Assembly (NCBI GenBank): GCA_937975715.1
Contig: CALJUA010000035.1
Coordinates: forward strand, 1 to 55,263
Direction of reading: 5' to 3'
DNA: 55,263 nucleotides
From: an uncultured Candidatus Planktophila sp.
GTDB lineage: Bacteria; Actinomycetota; Actinomycetes; Nanopelagicales; Nanopelagicaceae
Part shown: in pieces, positions 25,465-32,674 of the stretch
Position numbering within the stretch: position 1 is the first letter of the stretch
Layout: each line of letters begins with the position of its first letter
Notes under the pieces: model-generated
What the model was told of the DNA's origin: nothing
Seen by the model: the letters and a program-made list of their open reading frames with translations, nothing else
The model's database searches: none
Program-made: the position numbers and the translations under genes

Positions 25465-25925
25465 AACTTCTCGAAGCGCTTTCCAATTTCATCCTGAAGA
25501 TTCTCAAGAATTGATGGGGCATAAGTATTGAGCTTTAAATACACCTTGCTCTCAGCGATTGCATTCTGCCCAGTAGACCAGGGCGCCCACAACAAAATTG
25601 TTCCGACAACATAAGCAAGCACCACAACTTTCAACCCATGCAGTAGTGCACCAGCCCAGGAATTAATCCATGCAAGTGGGCCGCGCAAAACAGTGAGCTT
25701 TAGCGCCTTTGCGAGTATCGAGCCAACCCAAGTACCGACACCTGCTCCGAAGAAAATCGCAAAGATCACCCAAGCGCTGTGGTTGTATTGCAATGCTAAA
25801 TAGAGACCTCCAATTGCTCCAGAAATATATCCAACGGTTTTAAGGAGGCTCTTTATAAAGCCGTCAGCAAATCCGCTCTTGACCTCAAAGAAGAAGACTG
25901 CAGCGACAATAAGATCAAAAATCAT
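25461..25925 (-). CDS. CvpA-family membrane protein, MarP-like without protease domain
   Basis: A 154-residue protein with four hydrophobic segments (about 1-15, 28-45, 50-68, 93-120) matching the CvpA (colicin V production) fold. In mycobacteria the same neighbourhood (nth, thioredoxin-like, MarP) holds a longer protein in which this membrane part is followed by a periplasmic serine protease. Here the frame stops after a short amphipathic tail, so no protease domain exists. It follows the thioredoxin-like gene with two bases between and is in an operon with nth. Its role without the protease is unknown. Confidence 0.8.
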   Translation of the reverse strand: MIFDLIVAAVFFFEVKSGFADGFIKSLLKTVGYISGAIGGLYLALQYNHSAWVIFAIFFGAGVGTWVGSILAKALKLTVLRGPLAWINSWAGALLHGLKVVVLAYVVGTILLWAPWSTGQNAIAESKVYLKLNTYAPSILENLQDEIGKRFEKF

Positions 25926-25927
25926 AG

Positions 25928-26464
25928 TTATCGAAGTCCAAAATACTTGAAGCTCAGAGTTCGCAGCTCTTCGACAGATTTAATAGGACCTATTTTCTTA
26001 TACAAAACTTTTCCATCGCTGTCGATGAACCAGGTCACTGGGACGCCCATCCCGAAGTACTTTCGGGTTGAGCCATCGCCATCGAAGAGATTTGGCCACA
26101 TGATGCCGTGGGTGCGGGCGAACATGCGACCATCTTCTATGCGCTTCTCTTCGACATCTACACCAATTAGCTGAATCTGAGGATCTTTAGTCTGGAAGTA
26201 TTCAGCAAAATATGGGATCTCTTCTTTACATGGATCGCACCATGAACCCCATACGTTGATAATTGCAGGACCTTTAATAGCCGCGATATTCACACCTGGT
26301 GAGCTGTCGAGACATTCTGCGGCAACCTCTTGAGTTGGATTCTCAATGAGATCAATATGGTTACAGGCAACTACTTCACCGGTGATTATAGGTTCTGACT
26401 TTCCGCATGCTGAGAGCGTAAGAAGTGAAACTAGAACGAGAACTGCTGTACTTCTGAGCTTCAT
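25928..26464 (-). CDS. TlpA-like thioredoxin-fold lipoprotein
   Basis: A 178-residue exported thiol-disulfide protein. The signal peptide ends in the lipobox LSAC with C20 as the lipidated residue. The active site WCDPC has cysteines at 76 and 79, with the TlpA-family GVDVEEKR strand and the cis-Pro MGVPVTWFID near 145-155. Two extra cysteines (44 and 61) lie in the N-terminal insert and may form a structural disulfide. It probably reduces or maintains cysteines of exported proteins. ATG 26464 overlaps the nth stop codon (ATGA). Confidence 0.92.
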   Translation of the reverse strand: MKLRSTAVLVLVSLLTLSACGKSEPIITGEVVACNHIDLIENPTQEVAAECLDSSPGVNIAAIKGPAIINVWGSWCDPCKEEIPYFAEYFQTKDPQIQLIGVDVEEKRIEDGRMFARTHGIMWPNLFDGDGSTRKYFGMGVPVTWFIDSDGKVLYKKIGPIKSVEELRTLSFKYFGLR

Positions 26465-27159
26465 CGAAAGTCCTTATCTGTCTTTACTAATAGAGCAGCA
26501 TTTTTGGGATCCATCTCGCCGATCCCCACTGATGGACAGATTTTAGCGACTGGACACGCGCCACATGCAGGTTTACGGGAGTGACAGATACGACGCCCAT
26601 GCCAGATCATGCGCTGAGAAAGATTGGTCCACTCTTTCTGCGGAATGAGTTCGCCTACTTCATATTCAACTTTTACGGGATCCATCGACGTAGTCCACTC
26701 AAAGCGACGAGATAGACGACCAAAGTGTGTATCAACAGTGATTCCAGGAATATCGAATGCGTGACCCAGAACAACATTTGCAGTTTTTCTTCCAACGCCA
26801 GGAAGAGTGATGAGCTCTTCGAGAGTCGCAGGAACTTTTCCATCAAACTCTTCAACTAACTTCGTGCCTAGGCCTTTCAGGTGGCGAGCCTTTGCGCGAT
26901 AGAAACCCGCTGAGAAGATGTACTCTTCAATTTCAGGCAGCGGGGCTTTTGCATAATCTTTAGCGCTCTTATATTTCTTAAAGAGAGCAGGCGTAATCTG
27001 GTTAACCCTCTTATCCGTACATTGGGCTGAAAGTACAACCGCCACGATTAATTGAAGTGGGTTCTTAAAATCGAGTTCGCAACGGATCTCTGGATACGTT
27101 TTCGTCAAAATACGGTAAATCGCCCTTGCTTTTTTTCGATTTTCCGTATCGGCCGTCAC
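26461..27159 (-). CDS. nth: Endonuclease III
   Basis: A 232-residue DNA glycosylase/AP lyase removing oxidised pyrimidines. Helix-hairpin-helix LPGVGRKTANVVLG carries the catalytic Lys, VDTHFGRLSRRF the catalytic Asp, and the C-terminal C-x6-C-x2-C-x5-C binds a [4Fe-4S] cluster. I place the start at GTG 27159, six bases after TACTTT; the frame continues eight codons to GTG 27183, inside the crp coding region. The shorter form also fits homologue length. It leads the operon nth, tlpA-like, cvpA-like. Confidence 0.93.
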   Translation of the reverse strand: MTADTENRKKARAIYRILTKTYPEIRCELDFKNPLQLIVAVVLSAQCTDKRVNQITPALFKKYKSAKDYAKAPLPEIEEYIFSAGFYRAKARHLKGLGTKLVEEFDGKVPATLEELITLPGVGRKTANVVLGHAFDIPGITVDTHFGRLSRRFEWTTSMDPVKVEYEVGELIPQKEWTNLSQRMIWHGRRICHSRKPACGACPVAKICPSVGIGEMDPKNAALLVKTDKDFR

Positions 27160-27179
27160 AGGTATAAAGTACCGCTGTG
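27157..27179. promoter_or_regulatory. Shared divergent promoter of nth and crp
   Basis: Plus strand: TAAAGT at 27165-27170, six bases, GTG 27177 of crp. Minus strand: TACTTT at 27171-27166, six bases, GTG 27159 of nth. The hexamers overlap by five bases, and the outer CACAG/CTGTG (27157-27161, 27175-27179) is an inverted repeat that includes both start codons. Both mRNAs should be leaderless, and RNA polymerase can face only one way at a time. Confidence 0.65.
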
Positions 27180-27860
27180 CCACAAGATGATGAAGTTATA
27201 CGTCGCGCCCCGCTCTTTACAGCGCTCGATGATGCATCTGCTGCATCACTCCGCGCCTCAATGGACCCTGTAAAGATTGCAAAAGGTGGAATCCTCTTTA
27301 AAGAAGGCGATGAGGGCGAACACGTCTATGTCATCGTTGATGGAAAGCTCAAGCTTGGAACAGCTAGCGGTGATGGGCGTGAGAACCTTCTCTCAATCCT
27401 CGGCCCTGGCGAGATGTTTGGCGAGCTCTCACTCTTTGATCCAGGACCTCGTACATCAACTGCAACTGCAGTCACTGATGCAAAGCTTCTCTCACTAAGC
27501 CACGAAAAGTTAATTCCATGGCTTCGCGATAATCCAGATGTTTCACTACAGCTTCTTGCACGTTTGGCTCAGCGCCTTCGTCGCACCAATGAGGCTGTCG
27601 GCGATCTCGTCTTCTCAGATGTCCCAGGTCGCGTTGCTAAGGCGCTTATTGATCTTGGTACACGTTTCGGTAAAGCTACCGATGAAGGTCTCTTTGTTCA
27701 CCACGATCTCACACAAGAAGAGCTTGCTCAGCTTGTTGGCGCATCACGCGAGACAGTAAATAAAGCTCTCGCAGATTTCGCTGGTCGCGGATGGCTTCGT
27801 CTCGATGGTCGCGCAGTGCTGATCACCGATATCGAGCGCCTCGAAAAGCGCGGTAAATAG
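27177..27860 (+). CDS. crp: Crp/Fnr-family cAMP-responsive regulator
   Basis: A 227-residue regulator with an N-terminal cyclic-nucleotide domain (about 20-120) and a C-terminal winged helix (about 150-222). The phosphate-binding cassette GELSLFDPGPRTSTAT near residues 83-98 keeps the Arg and Ser/Thr that bind cAMP, as in mycobacterial CRP and GlxR. The recognition helix is in LVGASRETVNKALADF. It starts at GTG with no ribosome-binding site. A hairpin terminator follows. It probably controls carbon metabolism globally, but I find no convincing TGTGA-N6-TCACA site at its own promoter. Confidence 0.92.
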   Translation: MPQDDEVIRRAPLFTALDDASAASLRASMDPVKIAKGGILFKEGDEGEHVYVIVDGKLKLGTASGDGRENLLSILGPGEMFGELSLFDPGPRTSTATAVTDAKLLSLSHEKLIPWLRDNPDVSLQLLARLAQRLRRTNEAVGDLVFSDVPGRVAKALIDLGTRFGKATDEGLFVHHDLTQEELAQLVGASRETVNKALADFAGRGWLRLDGRAVLITDIERLEKRGK

Positions 27861-27865
27861 TTCTT

Positions 27866-27890
27866 TTGCTTAACCGTTTCGGTTAAGCAA
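27866..27890. terminator. Hairpin between convergent crp and ridA
   Basis: TTGCTTAACC (27866-27875) and GGTTAAGCAA (27881-27890) form a perfect ten-pair stem with a five-base loop. The ridA TAA stop codon lies within the stem. There is no long T-run on either side, so it may work with Rho or as a bidirectional 3' end. Confidence 0.7.
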
Positions 27891-28344
27891 CTTCAACAGT
27901 GAGTTCAACCTCAACGGGTGAGTTCAAAGGCAACTCTGCAACGCCAATCGCGCTTCGAGCTGCAACTCCTGCATCGCCCCAGATATGCATAAACAACTCT
28001 GATGCTCCGTTAGCAACTGCTGGGTGTGAAACGAATCCTGGCGCTCCGTTAACGTAGCAAACGATGCGAACTACCTTCACAACTGAATCAACAGGTGCAA
28101 CGAGTTCTACTGCAGCAAGTGCGTTAATTGCACAGATCTTTGCCAGCTCGTAAGCATCTTCAACAGTGACATCTGCACCGACCTTACCTTCACGTGCGAT
28201 CTTGCCATCGACCATCGGAAGCTGGCCAGCTGTGAAGACAATGTTGCCTGTGCGAACTGCAGGAACATATGCAGCAAGTGGCTTTGTAGCAATAGGAAGA
28301 GTGAGACCCTTTTCAGCTAACTTCGCGCGGACATCTACTGACAT
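27883..28344 (-). CDS. RidA family protein (enamine/imine deaminase)
   Basis: A 153-residue protein of the YjgF/YER057c/UK114 superfamily. The family core is visible: AVRTGNIVFTAGQLP, GKVGADVTVEDAYELAKICAINALAA, and the C-terminal AIGVAELPLNSPVEVELTVEVA. RidA proteins hydrolyse reactive 2-aminoacrylate-type intermediates from PLP enzymes; other subfamilies lack this activity. The GVAELPLNSPVEVE end is of the Rv3678c-like type. It starts on the base after the DUF4177 stop codon and shares an mRNA with DUF4177 and YqeY. Confidence 0.87.
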   Translation of the reverse strand: MSVDVRAKLAEKGLTLPIATKPLAAYVPAVRTGNIVFTAGQLPMVDGKIAREGKVGADVTVEDAYELAKICAINALAAVELVAPVDSVVKVVRIVCYVNGAPGFVSHPAVANGASELFMHIWGDAGVAARSAIGVAELPLNSPVEVELTVEVA

Positions 28345-28497
28345 TTACTTAACCTCACGCTTCATGTAAGCAACGAGCTGCTCGCCACCTGGTGCTGGAA
28401 CAACTTGTACGAGCTCCCATCCATCAGAACCCCAAGTATCAAGAATCTGCTTTGTTGCGTGAGACAAAAGTGGAACAGTTGCGTATTCAAACTTCAT
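28345..28497 (-). CDS. DUF4177-like 50-residue protein
   Basis: A 50-residue protein starting MKFEYATVPL and containing ILDTWGSDGWELVQVVP, the pattern of DUF4177: a strand, a helix, then GWELV. Such genes sit between ridA and neighbouring genes in many actinobacteria. Function is unknown. Its ATG overlaps the yqeY stop codon by one base (TAATG), and its stop codon abuts the ridA ATG. So the three genes are translationally linked. It is too short for most automated gene calls. Confidence 0.85.
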   Translation of the reverse strand: MKFEYATVPLLSHATKQILDTWGSDGWELVQVVPAPGGEQLVAYMKREVK

Positions 28498-28961
28498 TAA
28501 TTTCCTCCAGCGAGAGTTGACTTCACGAGCGATGAAACGATTGATCCATCAGCTTTTCCTGCAATGAGTGGCTTGATAGCGCCCATAACTTTGCCCATAT
28601 CAGCAGGTCCTGCAGCACCAGTTGATGCAACTGCATCAGCAATAATCTTCTTGATCTCATCTTCAGATAATTGAGCAGGAAGGTACTTGGCGATGACTTC
28701 GCCTTCTGCCTTTTCTTCTGCTGCCTTATCTGTGCGGCCTGCCTTTGCGAATTCTTCAGCAGCTTCGCGACGCTTCTTCGCCTCGCGAGAGAGGACAGTG
28801 ATGATCTCGTCATCGCTCAATACGCGTGCTTCTTTGCCAGCAACTTCTTCATTGGTGATTGCTGTCAGAACCATACGGATGGTTCCGGATACCAACTTGT
28901 CGCTGCTGCGAATAGCTGCTGTTAAATCTTCGTGGAGTTTCTCTTTTAGACCCATGGGCAT
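28497..28961 (-). CDS. GatB/YqeY domain protein
   Basis: A 154-residue protein of the YqeY family, homologous to the tail domain of the GatB amidotransferase subunit. The helical N-terminal half (LKEKLHEDLTAAIRSSDKLV) and the C-terminal GKVMGAIKPLIAGKADGS are typical. The family is thought to act near tRNA-dependent amidation, but its role is unproven. ATG 28961 and an ATG two codons later are both possible; GAGAAG lies eight bases before the second. It is divergent from the metallophosphoesterase. Confidence 0.87.
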   Translation of the reverse strand: MPMGLKEKLHEDLTAAIRSSDKLVSGTIRMVLTAITNEEVAGKEARVLSDDEIITVLSREAKKRREAAEEFAKAGRTDKAAEEKAEGEVIAKYLPAQLSEDEIKKIIADAVASTGAAGPADMGKVMGAIKPLIAGKADGSIVSSLVKSTLAGGN

Positions 28962-28978
28962 ATCTTCTCACGCCCCTG

Positions 28979-28984
28979 TAGCCT
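28979..28984 (+). promoter_or_regulatory. -10 box of the metallophosphoesterase gene (leaderless)
   Basis: TAGCCT ends seven bases before ATG 28992; no Shine-Dalgarno sequence. Prediction from spacing. Confidence 0.45.
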
Positions 28985-28991
28985 CTGTTCC

Positions 28992-29807
28992 ATGAGTTAT
29001 GTGCTCCGAGAAGCTGAAATTCCGGTACTTCCCGAGGGTCATGCGCCTATTCGAATTCTGCATTTCTCGGACCTTCACCTGACTCCAAAGCGCAAGACCG
29101 AAATTGCCGATATTAAATCGTGGGTGAAGTACTCCCCTGATTTAGTTATTAGCACCGGCGACTTCTTGGCAGATATGAAGGCGGTGCCAACTGTCCTTGA
29201 TGCCCTCGATGGGTTGCTCGATATTCCTGGTCTCTTTGTCTTCGGATCCAACGATTACTTCGCTCCAAAACCCAAGAATCCACTGAAGTACTTATTGCCA
29301 GATCACGGAAAGCGAGTCCACGGTGCCGATCTTCCATGGCCAGAGCTCGATGCTGGGTTACAAGCTCATGGCTGGAAGAACCTGAATAGGTCTCGCGCAA
29401 CCATAAAGATTAATGACACTGTTATTGAAGCTCGTGGAACAGATGATGCCCATCTTCAATTCGATGATTACTCACTTGTTGCAGGCGAACCCGGAGATTG
29501 TGATTTAGCAATTGGAGTTACTCACGCACCATATCTGCGCATCATCGAAGGCATGAGCAATGACAAATTAGATGTGATCTTTGCGGGCCATACACATGGC
29601 GGGCAGATTAGATTGCCATGGCTTGGTGGGTCTAAAGCTTTAACTACAAACTGCGATTTACCGAATTGGCGCGCACGTGGTCTCACTTACAACGATGATG
29701 AGCCTTACCTACATGTCTCTGCGGGAATGGGAACAAGTCCCTTTGCGCGAATTCGCGTAGCAAGTCCACCAGAAGTTTCTCTCGTGACACTTACACCTTT
29801 GTTTTAG
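28992..29807 (+). CDS. Metallophosphoesterase (YkuE/Rv3683-like)
   Basis: A 271-residue calcineurin-like phosphoesterase without a signal peptide. The dinuclear metal motifs are complete: FSDLHL at 27-32, STGDF near 54-58, GSNDYF near 84-89 (the usual GNHD replaced by GSND), a His in VTHAPYL near 176, and AGHTHGGQ near 197-204. Relatives include phosphodiesterases acting on lipid or nucleotide substrates. Gene order around nth, crp and ridA matches mycobacteria, which supports orthology with the Rv3683 group. Substrate unknown. Confidence 0.9.
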   Translation: MSYVLREAEIPVLPEGHAPIRILHFSDLHLTPKRKTEIADIKSWVKYSPDLVISTGDFLADMKAVPTVLDALDGLLDIPGLFVFGSNDYFAPKPKNPLKYLLPDHGKRVHGADLPWPELDAGLQAHGWKNLNRSRATIKINDTVIEARGTDDAHLQFDDYSLVAGEPGDCDLAIGVTHAPYLRIIEGMSNDKLDVIFAGHTHGGQIRLPWLGGSKALTTNCDLPNWRARGLTYNDDEPYLHVSAGMGTSPFARIRVASPPEVSLVTLTPLF

Positions 29808-29813
29808 TTTTTC

Positions 29814-29828
29814 ATTACTCTGAGTAAT
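29814..29828. repeat. 15-bp perfect palindrome upstream of the toxin gene
   Basis: ATTACTC-T-GAGTAAT, seven-base arms around a single base, located between the metallophosphoesterase stop codon and the toxin-antitoxin operon. It may be an operator half of the module or a short 3' hairpin. Confidence 0.5.
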
Positions 29829-29879
29829 TCACCGTCCACATTTTTCTGAGCACCTGCCTCATTTGTCGCATGAATAAAA

Positions 29880-29898
29880 TATCTTCGCTAAATGCGAA
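29880..29898 (+). promoter_or_regulatory. Promoter and operator of the toxin-antitoxin operon
   Basis: TATCTT (29880-29885) ends six bases before ATG 29892. A perfect palindrome TTCGC-TAAAT-GCGAA (29884-29898) overlaps the -10 box and the start codon, exactly where an autorepressing antitoxin would bind. Confidence 0.6.
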
Positions 29899-30425
29899 AA
29901 ATAGAAATAACATCACGTTGCAGCTCCGGCTCACCTGTTAAATTTAAATGGTTTAGCGAATTCGACGCTAAACCTGGAAGTGATCTTCACGCTGCACTCG
30001 ATGCTTTCGAAGGTGCCTACATAAAAGAAAACCGGCTGATAAATGACTATTTATTAGCATCTGCAAGAGCAGATATCCGCACTACTTTGATGAAAGCGAT
30101 GCGCGGCGATCTCCTCCCGATCAAACAACTTAAAGCGCTCAACGGAAGAGTTATGCCACAACTATTCGAAATTCGATGGCAAAACATCACTGCACGTGAA
30201 ATCCAACAGAATGGGACTTTAAAGACCGTCCAACTGCTCTTCAGGATGTACCACTCAGAGCCGTCAGAGGTACCTGGTTACTTCATTGGTCATCACATCC
30301 ACGAGAAGCAAGTAAAGATTCGCGAAGATATTAAACAGCTTCAGAATAGGGAGATTCAGCGGGCTCGAGAATACTTTGAGTCAGGAAGGCAATCGCACTG
30401 GGGTATCAACGAGTTGACTGAGTAG
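29892..30425 (+). CDS. RelE/HigB-superfamily-like toxin (putative)
   Basis: A 177-residue protein. Residues about 75-165 resemble the Gp49/HigB branch of RelE-like mRNA interferases: a helix with KQLKALNGRVMPQLFEIRW, a beta core TLKTVQLLFRMY and GYFIGHHIHEKQVK, then helix REIQRAREYFESGR. The N-terminal ~70 residues are extra. It is followed five bases later by an XRE-type antitoxin gene, in the toxin-first order of HigBA modules. The spacing, operator and partner support the call more than the sequence, which is divergent. Predicted leaderless. Confidence 0.65.
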   Translation: MRKIEITSRCSSGSPVKFKWFSEFDAKPGSDLHAALDAFEGAYIKENRLINDYLLASARADIRTTLMKAMRGDLLPIKQLKALNGRVMPQLFEIRWQNITAREIQQNGTLKTVQLLFRMYHSEPSEVPGYFIGHHIHEKQVKIREDIKQLQNREIQRAREYFESGRQSHWGINELTE

Positions 30426-30435
30426 ATTTCATGTA

Positions 30436-30441
30436 TAAACT
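30436..30441 (+). promoter_or_regulatory. Possible separate -10 box for the antitoxin gene
   Basis: TAAACT ends seven bases before ATG 30449, inside the spacer after the toxin gene. It would let the antitoxin be made independently of the toxin, and it favours ATG 30449 over the in-frame ATG 30431. Confidence 0.4.
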
Positions 30442-30448
30442 AAAACTT

Positions 30449-30730
30449 ATGAAGGATTCTAGAGCCCGAATCGAGGCGCGCGCGATTGCGCTAGCCGAAG
30501 ATCACGACCAATTCATTTCTGAATTGATCAAGATGCGGAAAGAGAAAGGTTTATCTCAAGAGCAAGTTGGCGAAAGAATGGGAATTAGCCAACCAGCCGT
30601 TGCGATTTTTGAAAGATACGATGCCAATCCCACATTGAGTACTATTCGGCGTTACGCGTTAGCGGTTGGAGCAAGTCTGGAAACCAGCGTGACCGATTCT
30701 GACGCAATTAAGCCGCGAAGACTGAAGTAA
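30449..30730 (+). CDS. XRE-family antitoxin (HigA-like)
   Basis: A 93-residue protein with a lambda-Cro-type helix-turn-helix: MRKEKGLSQEQVGERMGIS, QPAVAIFERYDANPTLSTI and RRYALAVGASLE, about residues 25-70. The N-terminal helix (ARIEARAIALAEDHDQFI) probably covers the toxin. It likely binds the palindrome over the toxin start codon. Its 3' end is five bases from the convergent gmd gene. Confidence 0.85.
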   Translation: MKDSRARIEARAIALAEDHDQFISELIKMRKEKGLSQEQVGERMGISQPAVAIFERYDANPTLSTIRRYALAVGASLETSVTDSDAIKPRRLK

Positions 30731-30734
30731 CACT

Positions 30735-31724
30735 CTAGTTCTTGCGAGCGAGAGCTTCGATATCAGCATCAACCATCAGGTGAGCAAGCTCTTTCCAATG
30801 TGTCTTTGCCTTCCACCCAAATGCATTTGCTGCCTTTGATGGATCGCCGATCAGCGCATCAACTTCTGTTGGACGGATGTATTTCTTATCTGTCTCAACG
30901 TGGTCTTCCCAATTGAGTCCTGCATGTGAGAACGATGCCTCTACAAAGTCTTTAACAGTTGCACCAACGCCTGTGGCAACAACGTAATCAGATGGCTTAT
31001 CTTGCTGAAGCATCAGCCACATTGATTCGACGTATTCCTTTGCATAACCCCAGTCGCGCACCGCATCCATGTTGCCGAGGAATAACTTGTCTTGCTGTCC
31101 TGCCTTGATTGCAGCAACTGCGCGAGTGATCTTGCGAGTAACGAATGTTTCACCGCGGCGAGGTGATTCGTGATTGAAGAGAATTCCGTTAGTGGCGTGC
31201 ATGCCATAACCATCGCGGTAGTTAACGGTGCACCAGTAGGCCATCAACTTTGCAGCTGCATATGGTGACTGTGGGCGGAAGACTGAATTTTCATTCTGAG
31301 GCGGTGGGGTTGAGCCGAAGAGCTCTGACGTTGATGCTTGATAGAAACGAGTATCAATATCTGCGCTACGAATAGCCTCAAGTAAGCCCACTGCGCCCAC
31401 TGCATCAACCTGGCCTGTGTACTGAGGCATCGTGAATGAGACCTGTACGTGTGACTGTGCTCCGAGGTTGTAGACCTCAGTTGGTTTAATTTCCCGAATA
31501 AGGTTGGTGAGTCCAACTCCATCGATAAGGTCGCCGTAATGCAAGAACAATTGTGGATTCTTTACATGTGGATCCTGATAGATGTGATCGATGCGGGATG
31601 TATTAAATGTTGAGGAGCGACGGATGAGGCCGTGTACTTCGTAACCTTTTTCAAGCAAGAACTCTGCAAGGTATGAACCATCTTGACCTGTAACACCGGT
31701 AATGAGGGCTACTTTTCTGCTCAT
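30735..31724 (-). CDS. gmd: GDP-mannose 4,6-dehydratase
   Basis: A 329-residue short-chain dehydrogenase-like enzyme that makes GDP-4-keto-6-deoxymannose. NAD(P) motif TGVTGQDGSYLAEF at 9-22; QASTSELFG near 129-137 and YAAAKLMAYW near 155-164 with the catalytic Tyr and Lys; FNHESPRRGETFVTRKIT near 183-200; NMDAVRDWGYAKEYV near 217-231. Slightly shorter than the usual 345-370 residues. Its ATG overlaps the fcl stop codon, so the two make GDP-fucose together for a surface glycan. Confidence 0.96.
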   Translation of the reverse strand: MSRKVALITGVTGQDGSYLAEFLLEKGYEVHGLIRRSSTFNTSRIDHIYQDPHVKNPQLFLHYGDLIDGVGLTNLIREIKPTEVYNLGAQSHVQVSFTMPQYTGQVDAVGAVGLLEAIRSADIDTRFYQASTSELFGSTPPPQNENSVFRPQSPYAAAKLMAYWCTVNYRDGYGMHATNGILFNHESPRRGETFVTRKITRAVAAIKAGQQDKLFLGNMDAVRDWGYAKEYVESMWLMLQQDKPSDYVVATGVGATVKDFVEASFSHAGLNWEDHVETDKKYIRPTEVDALIGDPSKAANAFGWKAKTHWKELAHLMVDADIEALARKN

Positions 31725-32653
31725 CGTCGTACTTCTCCCTTAGCTGTTGCATCTTTATACCAAGCGATAGTTGATGCGATTCCATCGCGCAGTGAAATCT
31801 GTGGTGCCCATCCAAGAGCCTTTGCCTTAGATACATCGAGAACCTTACGAGGTGTTCCATCAGGCTTTGATGAATCCCACGCAAGTTCGCCCTTAAATCC
31901 TGCAAGCTCTGCCACTAATTCAGCGAGCTCCTTGATGGTGAGGTCTTCGCCGGTTCCGATATTCAAGTGATCAGATGAGTTATAAGTCTTTCCAAGGTGC
32001 ACAACTGCAGATGCAAGATCATCAACATGCAAGAACTCGCGCTTTGGTGAACCTGTACCCCACAAAGTTTCAACTGATGCGCCCTTTTCGGCCGCTTCAA
32101 CAAAGCGACGTATAAAAGCCGGTAAGACATGTGAGCCCTGAAGCTCGAAGTTATCGTTGATTCCATACAAGTTAGTTGGCATCAATGAAATCCAAGCGCG
32201 GCCGTATTCTTTACGGAAAGACCTAATCAGCTCGATACCAGCAATCTTTGCGACTGCGTAGGCAGAGTTTGTCTCTTCAAGTGGGCCAGTCAGCAAATAC
32301 TCTTCTTTAATTGGCTGCGCGCAATCTCGTGGATAGATGCAGCTAGAGCCAAGGAAGATGAACTTCTCAACATCGGCCGCATGAGCTGCCTCCATGAGGT
32401 TGCTCTGAATGCGGACGTTATCCGAGAGGAATTCCACAGGGAATGAGTTGTTGGCGCCGATTCCCCCAACTTTGGCAGCGGCATCGACAACGAGGGACGG
32501 CTTTACATCCTTGATGAATCTAAAGGTGGCATCGCGATCGAGAAGATCGACCACTTTGCGGCTGACAGGAATTACTTCCTCGCCAGCTGCTTGGTAAGCG
32601 CGAACGATGGCAGAACCAGCTAAACCGGTTCCTCCTGCCACGACGATTGTCAT
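31721..32653 (-). CDS. fcl: GDP-L-fucose synthase
   Basis: A 310-residue epimerase/reductase converting the gmd product to GDP-L-fucose. NADP motif VAGGTGLAGSAIVRAY at 4-19, GSSCIYPRDCAQP near 106-118, and YAVAKIAGIEL near 135-145 with the catalytic Tyr/Lys. The start ATG 32653 is seven bases after TAGACT and has no ribosome-binding site, so the fcl-gmd operon should begin with a leaderless mRNA. Confidence 0.96.
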   Translation of the reverse strand: MTIVVAGGTGLAGSAIVRAYQAAGEEVIPVSRKVVDLLDRDATFRFIKDVKPSLVVDAAAKVGGIGANNSFPVEFLSDNVRIQSNLMEAAHAADVEKFIFLGSSCIYPRDCAQPIKEEYLLTGPLEETNSAYAVAKIAGIELIRSFRKEYGRAWISLMPTNLYGINDNFELQGSHVLPAFIRRFVEAAEKGASVETLWGTGSPKREFLHVDDLASAVVHLGKTYNSSDHLNIGTGEDLTIKELAELVAELAGFKGELAWDSSKPDGTPRKVLDVSKAKALGWAPQISLRDGIASTIAWYKDATAKGEVRR

Positions 32654-32660
32654 GGCGTGG

Positions 32661-32666
32661 AGTCTA
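32661..32666 (-). promoter_or_regulatory. -10 box of the fcl-gmd operon (leaderless)
   Basis: TAGACT on the minus strand ends seven bases before ATG 32653. Prediction from spacing. Confidence 0.5.
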
Positions 32667-32674
32667 CCTTGAGG

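Noticed and set aside
27140..27180. CRP autoregulatory site at the crp promoter
   Set aside because: The arms read CACAG...CTGTG, the opposite of the TGTGA-N6-TCACA consensus, and the spacing is wrong.
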